Shown piece after piece: positions 43,708-52,735 of a stretch of DNA of 64,000 nucleotides. The notes below the pieces were generated by a model, which saw nothing but the letters and a program-made list of their open reading frames with translations, was not told the origin of the DNA and made no database searches. Every line of letters starts with the position of its first letter. Position 1 is the stretch's first letter. This DNA comes from Actinomadura sp. WMMA1423 (lineage in GTDB: Bacteria > Actinomycetota > Actinomycetes > Streptosporangiales > Streptosporangiaceae). The translations under genes were made by a program, and so were the position numbers. The DNA lies in contig NZ_CP041244.1 of NCBI RefSeq assembly GCF_006547145.1, positions 1,116,001 through 1,180,000 on the forward strand, given 5' to 3'.

Positions 43708-44856
43708 TCAGGCATTGGGGGGCAGGTTGGTGCCTGCCCCACGACGGCGCACTGCGACCAGGTCGGCTCGGGCAGGGCCACGGGGCTGCGGAGGGCGGGC
43801 GTCGCCGTTCTCATTTTCGGGGGCGTCATCGGAGGCCGAGGTCTTCGACCGCCTTCGGTGTTCGGGCAGCGTGGTGGTGGCCGTGCCTTCCACCTCGAAG
43901 CCCGCGTCGGCGATCATGTCGAGATCCGCCTTGCCGGCCTGCCCCTCGCTGGTCAGGTAGTCGCCGAGGAAGATCGAGTTGACCACGTGCAGTGCGAGAG
44001 GCTGGAGCGTCCGCAGATGGATCTCCCGCCCGCCGGCGAGGCGCACCTCCACGTCCGGGCAGACGAAGCGCACCATCGCCAGGATCCGCAGGCAGCGCTG
44101 CGGGGTGAGGGCCCACTTCTCGGCCATCGGCGTCCCCTCGAACGGGATCAAGAAGTTCACCGGGACCGAGTCCACGTCCAGGTCGCGCAGCGCGAAGACG
44201 ACGTCCACCAGGTCCGCGTCGCTCTCCCCCATGCCGGCGATCAGCCCGGAGCAGGCCGACAGGCCTGCCTCCTTGGTCTTCCGCACGGTGTCGACCCGGT
44301 CGCCGAACCCGTGCGTGGTGCAGATGTCCGCATACGTAGCTTCAGCGGTGTTCAGATTGTGGCTGTAGGCGTGCACGCCGGCCTCTTGCAGTCGCCCGGC
44401 CTGCTCACCGGACAGAAGTCCGAGACAGGCGCAGATCTCCACGTCCTCGTCGCGTTCTTTGATCGCGGAGATGATGCCGGCGACCCGTTCCACGTCCCGG
44501 TCGGTCGGACCGCGACCGCTGGCCACCAGGCACAGGCGTTTTGCGCCACCGGCCACGCCCGCCTCCGCCGCGGCGGCCGCCTCGTCCGGCTTCAGCCAGG
44601 TGTAGGTCAGGACCCCCGCCTCCGACCCCAGCCGTTGCGAGCAGTACGAGCAGTCCTCAGGACAGAGCCCCGACTTCAGGTTGACCAGATAGTTCAGCTT
44701 GACCCGGCGCCCGAACCAGTGACGGCGTACCTTGCCGGCGGCGGCCACCACGTCGAGCAACTCGTCATCGGAGGTTTCCAGCACCGCGAGCGCTTCGGCG
44801 CGGGACAGCGGCTCACGGCGCAATCCCTTGCCGACCAGAGTCTCCAGGAGGTCCAT
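43708..44856 (-). CDS. bioB: Biotin synthase
   Basis: A 382-residue radical-SAM enzyme that inserts sulfur into dethiobiotin. The 4Fe-4S site is C65-x3-C69-x2-C72 in LCPEDCSYC. The 2Fe-2S ligand Cys and Arg regions ([27 protein letters not shown]) are present. A ~50-residue basic, low-complexity C-terminal tail is longer than usual and runs towards the repeat array. The start at 44856 ([16 protein letters not shown]) matches actinobacterial BioB; the GTG at 44931 is less likely. No other bio genes are nearby. An IS21-type end lies ~97 bp upstream. Confidence 0.95.
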   Translation of the reverse strand: MDLLETLVGKGLRREPLSRAEALAVLETSDDELLDVVAAAGKVRRHWFGRRVKLNYLVNLKSGLCPEDCSYCSQRLGSEAGVLTYTWLKPDEAAAAAEAGVAGGAKRLCLVASGRGPTDRDVERVAGIISAIKERDEDVEICACLGLLSGEQAGRLQEAGVHAYSHNLNTAEATYADICTTHGFGDRVDTVRKTKEAGLSACSGLIAGMGESDADLVDVVFALRDLDVDSVPVNFLIPFEGTPMAEKWALTPQRCLRILAMVRFVCPDVEVRLAGGREIHLRTLQPLALHVVNSIFLGDYLTSEGQAGKADLDMIADAGFEVEGTATTTLPEHRRRSKTSASDDAPENENGDARPPQPRGPARADLVAVRRRGAGTNLPPNA

Positions 44857-45020
44857 GGCGCCGATCTTCGCCTCCTGCGCCCGCCACGCCAAGGCCCGCA
44901 CCGTACAAGAAGGTCGATCAAGTTCTGTCACTCAAGGCAGCACCAGGCACAGTGTCAACGACGGCTGAATTCTGACCCCCTGGCGACGTCTGAAAGTTGA
45001 CCCCCTGATGTTGTTGGTCG

Positions 45021-45866
45021 TTACTGCTGGTCGTTGGTGGTGTTGGCCGCGGGGACACGGCCCAGGTCACGGTTCTTCAGGCGGTAGCTGTCCCCCTTCA
45101 GGCTGATGACCTCGGCGTGATGGACGAGGCGGTCGATCATGGCTGCGGCGACGACGTCGTCGCCGAACACCTCGCCCCAGCGGCCGAACGGCTTGTTGCT
45201 GGTCACGATCAGCGAGGCCCGCTCGTAACGGGACGAGACGAGCTGGAAGAACAGGTTGGCGGCCTCGGCCTCGAAGGGGATGTAGCCGACCTCGTCGACG
45301 ATCAGGACCAGGACGCGGGCGAGCCGGGTCAGTTCGTCATGCAGCCGTCCGGCGGCGTGCGCGTCGGCCAGCCGCGAGACCCACCCGGCGGCGGTGGCGA
45401 AGGCGACGCGGTGTCCGGCCTGGCAGGCGCGGATGCCCAGCCCGATCGACAGGTGGGTCTTGCCAGTTCCCGGCGGGCCCAGGAAGACGACGTTCTCGCG
45501 GGCGGCGACGAAATCCAGAGTGCCCAGGTGGGCGATGACCTCGCGTTTGGCTGAGCGCTGGTGGTCGAAGTCGAAGTCCTCCAGGGCTTTGCGGGCGGGG
45601 AAGCGGGCGGCGCGGATGCGGGCCTCGCCGCCGTGGGCCTCGCGGGCGGCGACCTCGCGTTGCAGGCAGGCGGCCAGGAACTCCTCGTGCGTCCAGGACT
45701 CCTCCCGGGCGCGTTCGGCCAGACGAGCGGCGGCGGCGTGCAGCGACGGCGCCTTGAGCACCCGGGTGAGGTAGGCCAGTTCGGCCTCGACATTGCGGCC
45801 GCCAGTGCTCCTCGCGGCGCCCGCTGCGGTGGCCGTGGCGACGGTGGCCTTGGTGCGGGGTGCCAT
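45021..45866 (-). CDS. istB: IS21-family helper ATPase IstB
   Basis: A 281-residue AAA+ ATPase. Walker A GPPGTGKTHL and Walker B VLIVDEVGYIPF are followed by sensor I TSNKPF and MIDRLVHHAEVISLKGDSYR, the usual IstB ending. It selects targets and activates the IstA transposase. The ATG at 45866 overlaps the istA stop (TGATG), the usual coupling in IS21 elements. It appears intact although its partner is broken. Confidence 0.93.
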   Translation of the reverse strand: MAPRTKATVATATAAGAARSTGGRNVEAELAYLTRVLKAPSLHAAAARLAERAREESWTHEEFLAACLQREVAAREAHGGEARIRAARFPARKALEDFDFDHQRSAKREVIAHLGTLDFVAARENVVFLGPPGTGKTHLSIGLGIRACQAGHRVAFATAAGWVSRLADAHAAGRLHDELTRLARVLVLIVDEVGYIPFEAEAANLFFQLVSSRYERASLIVTSNKPFGRWGEVFGDDVVAAAMIDRLVHHAEVISLKGDSYRLKNRDLGRVPAANTTNDQQ

Positions 45867-46300
45867 CACGCCACCCCCTCGATGCCGGCGGCACCGATGT
45901 CCTGGACTCCCAGGAGGGCGTCGTAGTCGCTCAGCCGCCGCTGCTCGACCTCGGTGTCGGCCGGCGGCCGGGTGGTCTGCAGCCGCAGCCGCCGCATCAC
46001 CGCGGCCGCCTGGGCGTGCGCGGGGTCGGTGATGGTCTGGTGGACCGCCCAGCAGCGCGGGTGCGCGGCGACCTGCTGCCCGCCGCAGGTCACCCTCACC
46101 TCCTGCAGGTCGGCGACGACCTCGACCAGCCGCCCGATCACCGACGGGTGCACCGAGTAGTCGTTGGAGGCGATCCGGACGTAATGGTCGCGGGCCAGCC
46201 GGGTCGAGGTGCGCCAGCCGACCACCGGCTCCACCGGCGGCAGCGGCACCATCGCCGCCATGTCGGTGACGATCCGGTCGGCGGGCCGTCCGTGGGGCTC
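45866..46300 (-). pseudogene. IstA transposase, C-terminal fragment
   Basis: About 140 codons of the IstA C-terminus remain: the beta-rich region LARDHYVRIASNDYSVHPSVIGRLVEV and CWAVHQTITDP. The DDE catalytic core and N-terminal HTH are absent. The reading frame continues to about 46300 without a natural start; an ATG at 46261 is internal. Confidence 0.82.
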
Positions 46301-46338
46301 GCTAGCGTAACCGCCATCGAACTTCGGAGGGCAATGAC

Positions 46339-47022
46339 ATGGCGACCTACATACTCATCCCCGGAGCGGGCGGGCAGGCCTGGTACTGGCACCGTCTGGT
46401 ACCGGAGTTGCGCGCGCGGGGGCACGACGCAGTGGCGGTCGACCTTCCGGCCGGTGACGACTCCGCGGGTCTGGCGGAGTACGCCGACACCGTGGTCGAA
46501 GCGATCGGCGAACGTAAGGATCTCATCCTGGTGGCGCAGTCGATGGGCGGCCTTACGGCCCCGCTCGTCTGCGAGCGCCTGCCGGTGGACCTGCTCGTAC
46601 TGCTCAACGCCATGGTCCCGTCGCCCGGTGAGACGGGCGGCGAGTGGTGGGAGCGAACCGGGCAGGCGAAGGCCATGTCCGACCAGGCGATCCGTGAGGG
46701 GCGGACGCCGACCGTCGAGTTCGACGCCGAAGAGTACTTCTTTCACGACGTGCCGGACGAGGTGAAGGCCGTGGCGCTGTCGCAGGAGACCGTGCAGTCG
46801 TCCACCCCCTTCGCGGAGCCGTGGCCTCTTCACAAGTGGCCGAGCACCCCGACCGTCTTCCTGCAAGCGCGTGACGACCGCTTCTTCCCGCTTGACTTCC
46901 AACGGCGGGTGGTGAGCGAACGGCTGGGAATCACCGTCGACGAGATGCCCGGCGGCCACCTCGTCGCGCTGAGTCGCCCCCAGGAACTGGCCGACCGGCT
47001 GGAGGCCTACCGCACGGGATGA
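46339..47022 (+). CDS. Alpha/beta hydrolase
   Basis: A 227-residue hydrolase. The oxyanion region is LIPGAGGQAWYW, the nucleophile Ser lies in VAQSMGG (~71), the acid in ARDDRFFP and the His in GGHLVAL. The group includes small esterases of the salicylate-binding/EstC type. The substrate is unknown. The ATG at 46339 has GGAGGG at 7 nt. It sits just right of the broken IS21 end. Confidence 0.9.
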   Translation: MATYILIPGAGGQAWYWHRLVPELRARGHDAVAVDLPAGDDSAGLAEYADTVVEAIGERKDLILVAQSMGGLTAPLVCERLPVDLLVLLNAMVPSPGETGGEWWERTGQAKAMSDQAIREGRTPTVEFDAEEYFFHDVPDEVKAVALSQETVQSSTPFAEPWPLHKWPSTPTVFLQARDDRFFPLDFQRRVVSERLGITVDEMPGGHLVALSRPQELADRLEAYRTG

Positions 47023-47803
47023 GGGGATCACCTGCGGCATCGAGTTCGTATAGGGAGCGGCCATGGAAGACCAGGTCTTCCATGACCCGCGAACGCGCGA
47101 GGAGCACATCCGCGACGCGATGCAGCTGTGACTGTCTCGAATGACATGTCGACCAAGCAGGGGGTGTGCTCGCCGACCACTCGGGCCTGTCTCGAAGGAG
47201 CCTCGGCCACGCGCGCGAACGCACGACCCGCCCGGTGCGGCGAAGCCGGAGGAGAGCGGCATCGGGCAGATCGCGAAGGGATGCCGCGTTCGCCCGGGCT
47301 CGGTCACGGAGCGAGGCCGCCAGGAGAGCGGAGTAGGCCGGGACTTTGAAACACGGCCGGGATCCTCACCGGGAGGCCGGACGCGTTAGCAGCACGTCGA
47401 CCGCGCGGTGGTCACCGTGGCGGTCTCGGTTGATCAAGTCGGCCCCGCAGGCCGGTGCGCTCGCCCGCCCTCAGTTCCTGCCTTCCCGGCGCGGACGCAT
47501 GGGAGCACTGCGACAGCGCGACGACAAGCGCGGTGCTCCCGGATCACCCCTCAGCGCGAGAGGTGCGCCTGGACGACGCCGAGCCCGGCCGCCTCGGCGA
47601 AGACGCGCGCCCACTCGGCCGGGCAGTCCATACGCCACGCCCCAACTAGGTGGTGGGGCGCCCGTGCCGGCTCAGGGTCCGTTGGCGGGGGACGTGCGTG
47701 GGCCCAGGGCCGCGGGGCGGCATTCGGCGGGCTCGGGTGACGTGTCGGGGCGGGAGGGTTGGGGGTCCAGGTCTGCCCTCAGGGGTGTCTTGGTCAGTGG
47801 TGG
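47023..47803. other. 781-bp convergent gap, no confident gene
   Basis: A short frame 47063-47131 (+), with MEDQVFHDPRTREEH, reads like a gene fragment. Another short frame 47551-47631 (-), with MDCPAEWARVFAEAAG, resembles a piece of a regulator-associated protein. Neither has a ribosome site or family length. CTGTCTCGAA recurs at ~47133 and ~47188. The region may be decayed insertion-site DNA next to the IS remnant. Confidence 0.4.
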
Positions 47804-48394
47804 TTAGGACGCTCCCAGATGGGCGGCCAGGGTGGGTGATAGTGGGTACGGGTGTTCTTCGGGGAGCAGGGCTCTGGCTTGGGGGGTCCGGCCCGCTTGT
47901 CGGAGGGCGTGGACCTTGCGGACCAGCGGGGTGCGGTCTTCGATGCCGAGGATCCAGTCGTCGACGTAGCGGTCGACGATGTAGCGGCTGAGGCCGATCT
48001 GGATGCTGCGTGCTTCGAGTTTCCGGCCGTCGAGCACGCGTTCGGGATCCCATTGGACGTGCACGAGCGCCCTGGCGAAGCGTCGGCGCCATTCGTCGGT
48101 GCTCCGGAAAACGCGGCGGTCGGGATCCGTCGGGACGGCCAGGCCCAGCGCCTCCTCCCAGCCCGTCCGGCTGATCCGTACCGCGAGGATCGTCTCCTGG
48201 CCGGGCTTGCGGGCCCAGTCGCTGCGGGCCATGAGCCACAGGAACGACGGTTTTATCCAGGTCATCCGGTGCCGGGAGAACGGCGGGACGAACGTGCCGT
48301 GTCTCGCGGCCGGACCGCCGATCTCGGGAGCGTAGGCCTGGTAGACGGTGATCGAGTCTCGGTCGTAGCAGGCACGGATCTCGCGTGTGCGCAT
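47804..48394 (-). CDS. DUF4291 domain-containing protein
   Basis: A 196-residue protein that spans the whole DUF4291 family: IRACYDRDSITVYQAY, then RMTWIKPSFLWLMARS and the C-terminal SRYIVDRYVDDWILGIED. The family is widespread in bacteria and fungi with no established biochemical function. The ATG at 48394 is the natural start (MRTREIRA), with no ribosome site visible. Confidence 0.9.
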   Translation of the reverse strand: MRTREIRACYDRDSITVYQAYAPEIGGPAARHGTFVPPFSRHRMTWIKPSFLWLMARSDWARKPGQETILAVRISRTGWEEALGLAVPTDPDRRVFRSTDEWRRRFARALVHVQWDPERVLDGRKLEARSIQIGLSRYIVDRYVDDWILGIEDRTPLVRKVHALRQAGRTPQARALLPEEHPYPLSPTLAAHLGAS

Positions 48395-48428
48395 GGTAGG
48401 GCCAGGGTCGCGCGGGGCCCGCTCGGGC

Positions 48429-49133
48429 TCAAGCGGTTTTCTTGCGGCGGTGGGCCTTCTGGCGGCAGGCGGCGCCGCAGAACCGGGCGGGCCTTCCGGT
48501 CGACGCCGGGTCGAGCGGCTTCGCGCAGACCTCGCACCGCCTTTCGTTACGCTCACCGGACAGAGTTTCGTCGCTTTTCGTTACGGGGCGGAGGGCGTCG
48601 CACGCCAGCGCCGTCATGCGTCCGGGGCGGCCCTCGGGACGCTGACGGCGTTCCATCAGCATCGCACCGACCATGAGGGTTCGGATGTCGCTGACGTCCA
48701 CGTCCGAGCGCACCGCGCCGGCCGCCTGCGCCCGCCGCAGCAACTCGTCCAGCGCCGAGGTGAACCGCTCGTCCATGTCGGGGACGTCCAGCGTCTGCAG
48801 GTCGGCGGCCAAGGCGTCGCACAGGGCATGGTTGAACATCGCACGCTCCACGACCCACATGAGGAAGCCGTAGAAGGCCTCTCCAGGGTCGTCCGCGCGG
48901 ACAAGGGCCTGCGCCTCGTCCACGACCCTTTCCAGGCGGTCCGCGACGACCGCCTCGAACAGGGCCTCCTTGGTCGGGAAGTGGCGGTAGACCGTCCCGG
49001 CTCCGACGCCTGCCCGGCGGGCGATGTCGTCGAGCGGGACGAGGCGGCCGTCCGCGGCGAAGGCCTCGAACGCGGCCTGGAGGATGCGTTCGCGGTTCCG
49101 GCGCGCGTCCACGCGCTGCGGTCGTCCGCTCAC
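48429..49133 (-). CDS. TetR-family regulator with C-terminal zinc-knuckle-like tail
   Basis: A 234-residue protein. The TetR HTH is RERILQAAFEAFAADG and VGAGTVYRHFPTKEALFEAVV; the ligand domain follows (SbtR-like). The last ~35 residues carry C-x2-C and C-x3-C (CEVCAKPLDP, ARFCGAACRQKAHRRKK), a small zinc-binding tail also seen in some actinobacterial TetRs. The GTG at 49133 has AAGGAGG at 7 nt. It is divergent from the F420-type oxidoreductase at 49222 and probably represses it. Confidence 0.88.
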   Translation of the reverse strand: MSGRPQRVDARRNRERILQAAFEAFAADGRLVPLDDIARRAGVGAGTVYRHFPTKEALFEAVVADRLERVVDEAQALVRADDPGEAFYGFLMWVVERAMFNHALCDALAADLQTLDVPDMDERFTSALDELLRRAQAAGAVRSDVDVSDIRTLMVGAMLMERRQRPEGRPGRMTALACDALRPVTKSDETLSGERNERRCEVCAKPLDPASTGRPARFCGAACRQKAHRRKKTA

Positions 49134-49153
49134 CCGGCACCTCCTTCATCCGG

Positions 49154-49184
49154 TTGACAAACGGGGCGGGCGTTCCGGTACCGT
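49154..49184 (+). promoter_or_regulatory. Promoter candidate for the F420-type oxidoreductase
   Basis: A perfect -35 TTGACA (49154-49159), a 19-bp spacer and TACCGT (49179-49184). An 8-bp palindrome CGGTACCG (49176-49183) covers the -10 and could be part of the TetR operator. Confidence 0.5.
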
Positions 49185-49221
49185 CTTAAGCGGGTTGCAG
49201 GTTCCGATTATAGGAGGACCG

Positions 49222-50118
49222 ATGACGGCGGTGGACGGGGCGCGAGCGGCGCTCGGCAGGATCGGTGTCGGGCTCATGGCGCCGATCGCGCCCGCCGACG
49301 AGTGGCGGCGGGCGGCGCAGCGCGTGGAGCGGGCGGGTTACGGGTCGATCTGGGTGAACGAGGCCATCGGGGGCCGGGAGGTGTTCACGCAGTTGAGCGT
49401 GATGCTCGCCGCGACGGAGCGGGTCGTCCTCGGCTCGGCGATCGCGAACCTGTGGGCACGGCATCCGGCCGCCATGCAGGGTGCGGCATCGGTTCTGGCC
49501 GATGCCTACCCCGGACGCCTCGCGCTCGGCGTTGGCGTCAGCATGGGGGCCATCGTGGAGCGGAGCGGGCAGAAGTGGACCAGCCCGTTGAACCGGATGC
49601 GCGAGTACCTCGACGGCATGGACGCCTCCGTCGAAGCTGCTCCCGTACCCGAGAAGCCGTTCCCTCGGCTGCTCGCGGCACTCGGCCCGAAGATGCAGGA
49701 ACTGGCCCGGGACCGCGCGGACGGCGCGCTCCCCGCCGCGATGCCCGTCGAGCACACCCGGCAGGCCCGGAAGCGGCTCGGCGACGACAAGCTCCTCATC
49801 GTCATGCAGACCGCCATCCTTGAGACGGACCCGGTGAAGGCGCGCGGCATCGCGAGAGGAACGCAGATGCTGCAGATCCCGGGCTCTCCCTACGTCCGCT
49901 CGCTCAAGACGCTCGGATACGACGACGAGGCGCTCTCCGGCGGCGGCTCCGACGAGGTCATCGACGCCTGCTACAACTGGGGTGACGAGACCGCCATCGC
50001 GGGACGGCTCCAGGAACACCTCGACGCGGGAGCCGACCACGTCTGCGTCACGGTGTTCACGCCGGACCTGGCCTCGGCGGCCGATCAGTTCGAACGCCTG
50101 GCCCCCGCCCTGCTCTGA
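49222..50118 (+). CDS. LLM class F420-dependent oxidoreductase
   Basis: A 298-residue luciferase-like protein. Family features are IGVGLMAPIAPADEWRRAAQ, GYGSIWVNEAIGG, LGSAIANLWARHPAAMQ and a C-terminal HLDAGADHVCVTVF. It probably reduces or oxidises an unknown substrate with F420. The ATG at 49222 has TAGGAGG at 6 nt. It is under the divergent TetR. It is not closely similar to the LLM protein at 22743. Confidence 0.88.
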   Translation: MTAVDGARAALGRIGVGLMAPIAPADEWRRAAQRVERAGYGSIWVNEAIGGREVFTQLSVMLAATERVVLGSAIANLWARHPAAMQGAASVLADAYPGRLALGVGVSMGAIVERSGQKWTSPLNRMREYLDGMDASVEAAPVPEKPFPRLLAALGPKMQELARDRADGALPAAMPVEHTRQARKRLGDDKLLIVMQTAILETDPVKARGIARGTQMLQIPGSPYVRSLKTLGYDDEALSGGGSDEVIDACYNWGDETAIAGRLQEHLDAGADHVCVTVFTPDLASAADQFERLAPALL

Positions 50119-50775
50119 CGACCGGCCTGGACCCGCACCTGACCCCACGCGCCCGACCCCAAGCACCACCCCCTGCACCCGACCCCGTGCCCCCAATCCG
50201 CAGCGGCGCAGCACCGGAAACGCGCACCGCAATCCGCGCCGCACAGAAAACGCATCACGGACCGCGCAGTACGGACCGCGCAGAACAGACCGCGCAGTAC
50301 AGACCGCGCAGAACGGACGGCACGGCACCGCCCGCACGGCAAGACACGGACCGCACGGCACGGCGCCGGACGATGCGGCGCGGCGCGGTGGGATGCGGTG
50401 CGACACGATGCTGCATCGCGCCGCACGGTGCGGTTGCGGCGTTACGCGGCGCGGACGGCGCGGTGGGGTGCGGCGCAGAGGCACGGATCGTGCAGCACGG
50501 GCGGCGCGCTATGCACCCGGGCATTACGGACGCGCAGCTCGGACGACACGGCGCAGAAGACGTGGCATGCCGCTGTGGCACAGAAGGCTGCAGCACGGGC
50601 GGTGCGGTGCCGGCGGCGCGGTGTGTATCGAAAGCGCGGTGTCGGCGGCGCGGTGTGTATCGAAAGCGCGGTGCGGGCGGCGCGGTGGGGGTGGTGCGGG
50701 GTGTGTCGGATGCGCCTGCGGGCGGAGGCGTGTTTGCGGGGTTGGGTGGGAGAGATTGTTCCGGTTTGTGGGGGG
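50119..50775. repeat. Low-complexity and tandem-repeat convergent gap
   Basis: Contains four 14-bp units ACCGCGCAG(T/A)AC(G/A)G at 50261-50316, a CACGG-rich stretch, and two 32-bp units starting TGTGTATCGAAAGCGCGG at 50622 and 50654. Strand composition shifts from C-rich to G-rich near 50390. The gap lies between the oxidoreductase and the leftward response regulator. Open frames in five of six directions reflect lack of stop codons, not genes. Confidence 0.82.
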
Positions 50776-51432
50776 TCAGCGGGGGCGGACCAGGCCGGTT
50801 TCGTAGGCGGTGATGACCAGTTGGGCTCGGTCGCGGGCGTGGAGTTTGGCCAGGAGGTGGCCGATGTGGGTCTTCACGGTGGCGGGGCTCAGGTGGAGGT
50901 GGGCGGCGAGTTCGGTGTTGGACAGGCCGCGGGCGATGAGGGTGAGGACTTCGCGCTCGCGGTCGGTGAGGGCGGCCAGTCCGGCGGGCGGCGGCTGGAC
51001 GGGGCCGGGGCGGCGGACGAACTCGGCGATCAGCCGCCGGGTCACCGACGGGGCGAGCAGGGACTCTCCGGACGCGACGACGCGGATCGCGGACAGCAGG
51101 TCGGCGGGCGGGGTGTCCTTCAGCAGGAATCCGCTGGCCCCCGCACGCAGCGCCGAGTAGACGTAGGTGTCCAGGTCGAACGTCGTGAGGATCAGGACGC
51201 GGACGTCCGGCAGGTCGGCGCAGATGCGCTGGGTGGCCTCGATCCCGTCCATCTCGGGCATGCGGACGTCCATCAGGACGACGTCCGGGCGCTCCCGGGC
51301 GGCCGCCTCCACCGCCTCGGCCCCGGTGCCGGCCTCTCCGACGGAGCGCAGGCCGGGCGCGGTGTCGATCAGGACGCGGAAGCTGCCGCGCAGCAGGGCC
51401 TGGTCGTCGGCCACGAGGACGCTCAGATCCAA
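50776..51432 (-). CDS. LuxR/NarL-family response regulator
   Basis: A 218-residue regulator. The receiver has Asp9/Asp10 and phospho-acceptor Asp55 in VVLMDVRMPEMDG; the C-terminal LuxR HTH (~150-210) has LTDREREVLTLIARGLSN and SPATVKTHIGHLLAKL. The start is TTG at 51432 with AGGA at 7 nt, only 8 bp after the kinase stop, so the pair is one operon. It is the cognate regulator of the kinase at 51441 and probably acts on the ABC exporter that is divergent from it. Confidence 0.92.
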   Translation of the reverse strand: MDLSVLVADDQALLRGSFRVLIDTAPGLRSVGEAGTGAEAVEAAARERPDVVLMDVRMPEMDGIEATQRICADLPDVRVLILTTFDLDTYVYSALRAGASGFLLKDTPPADLLSAIRVVASGESLLAPSVTRRLIAEFVRRPGPVQPPPAGLAALTDREREVLTLIARGLSNTELAAHLHLSPATVKTHIGHLLAKLHARDRAQLVITAYETGLVRPR

Positions 51433-51440
51433 CGGGGTTC

Positions 51441-52577
51441 CTAGCTGTCGTAAGGGAAGGCGGCGAACACGGCGAAGCCGCCTTCGGGACGCGGGCCGGC
51501 GGTGAACTCGCCGCCGTACATCATGACGCGTTCGCGCATGCCGATCAGACCGTGCCCGCCGCCGCCCGGCAGGACGCGGGCGCCGGGCCCGTCGTCGGTG
51601 ACGTCGATGCGCATCCGGAGGCCGTCGGCCCTGACCCGGACGCGGCAGCGCGCGGGCGCCGCGTGCTTGACGACGTTGGTGACCGCCTCCTGGACGATGC
51701 GGTAGGCCGAGAGCGCGACGCCTTCGGGGAGTTCCCCCGCCTCGACGTCCAGGTCGACGTGGACGCCGGCCATCGAGGCGCGTTCGGCGAGGCCGGTCAG
51801 ATCGGCGAGCCCCGGGGACGGGGCCAGGTCGGCGTCGGCGGCGCCGGTGCGCAGGACGCCGAGGAGGTGGCGCATCTCGGCGAGGGTGCCCCGGCTGGTG
51901 GTCTCGATGACGCGGAGGGCGTCGAGCGCTTCCTCGGGGCGGGCCTCGGCGACGTGCACGGCCACGCCCGCCTTGACCGCGATGAGGCTCATGCTGTGCG
52001 CGACGACGTCGTGGAGCTCGCGGGCGATGCGGAGCCGCTCGTCGGAGACGGCCTGGTCGGCGAGGCGGCGCGCGGCGTGCGCGGCGTGGGCGCGGCGCTC
52101 GCGGACGACGCGCCCGAGCGTCCAGGAAGCGCCGAGGACGGAGGAGCCGAGCAGCAGCCGGCCGACGATCTCGGCCTGCGCGCCGACGGGGCCGGCGACG
52201 GCGCCGACGAAGATGAACACGGCGCTGACGACGCCGATCAGCAGGGTGGGCACCCACCGGCGGCGGCGGCGCGTCAGCGCGACCTGGTACAGGGCGAACC
52301 CTGCGGCGGCGTAGGTGTCCCATGGCAGGTCGAGGAGCAGGGTAGCGGTCGAGGCGGACAGGACGACCGCGAACACCGGGACTGGCCACAGGCGCCGCAC
52401 CGCGAGAGGCAGGGCCGCCGCGGCGACGAGGCGCACGACCAGGTGCGGCGGGGCGCCGGTGTCCGCCGGCAGTAGCAGGAGCAGCAGGGCGTAGAGGAGG
52501 GCCGCACCGGCGTCGAGGCCGATGAGGCCGCGCCGGCCGAACCGCGGAAGCGGGGAGCGCAGCTCGGATTCGTCCAC
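51441..52577 (-). CDS. NarL-type sensor histidine kinase
   Basis: A 378-residue membrane kinase. Four to five hydrophobic segments span residues ~20-150; there is no large outer domain, so it may sense membrane stress. The HisKA_3 dimerisation motif is RIARELHDVVAHSMSLI (His189), and the ATPase has AYRIVQEAVTNVVKHA and DDGPG with GHGLIGMRER. The start is uncertain: the GTG at 52577 (DESELRSPLPRF) seems best; the ATG at 52616 is possible. It lies divergent from the ABC transporter genes, a classic arrangement for antibiotic-resistance exporters. Confidence 0.9.
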   Translation of the reverse strand: MDESELRSPLPRFGRRGLIGLDAGAALLYALLLLLLPADTGAPPHLVVRLVAAAALPLAVRRLWPVPVFAVVLSASTATLLLDLPWDTYAAAGFALYQVALTRRRRRWVPTLLIGVVSAVFIFVGAVAGPVGAQAEIVGRLLLGSSVLGASWTLGRVVRERRAHAAHAARRLADQAVSDERLRIARELHDVVAHSMSLIAVKAGVAVHVAEARPEEALDALRVIETTSRGTLAEMRHLLGVLRTGAADADLAPSPGLADLTGLAERASMAGVHVDLDVEAGELPEGVALSAYRIVQEAVTNVVKHAAPARCRVRVRADGLRMRIDVTDDGPGARVLPGGGGHGLIGMRERVMMYGGEFTAGPRPEGGFAVFAAFPYDS

Positions 52578-52735
52578 GTCACGAAAGGTAGCGGGGCGGT
52601 CCGGCCCGCGCCTCATGCCCGCGGCCGTCATACCGGGGTCGGAGGCGGCGGGACGGTCTCGGAGCACGGTCGCACGCGCGGTGCCCGCCCGCGTTCCGAT
52701 GTGCCCGGGGACGGTCGCGTACGACCCTCGACGGC

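Larger units (their letters stand above)
44953..46300 (-). mobile_element. IS21-family remnant (IstB complete, IstA truncated)
   Basis: It includes an intact istB-type gene, the last ~130 codons of an istA-type gene, and a plausible right end at 44953 (TGTCAACGACGGC...) with two TGACCCCCTG repeats at about 44972 and 44993, as in IS21 ends with multiple transposase sites. The left end and the catalytic part of IstA are missing, lost near 46290-46300 where hydrolase-gene upstream DNA begins. The element cannot move by itself. Confidence 0.8.

Noticed and set aside
47063..47131. Short gene MEDQVFHDPRTREEH...
   Set aside because: Only 22 codons, no ribosome site, no family; more likely a fragment. 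Described in the gap entry.
47551..47631. 26-codon frame MDCPAEWARVFAEAAG (minus)
   Set aside because: Too short and without a start signal; may be a decayed gene piece.
50085..50813. Several long frames on both strands in the low-complexity gap
   Set aside because: Open because the repeats lack stops; composition is Arg/Ala/Thr-rich with no recognisable fold.
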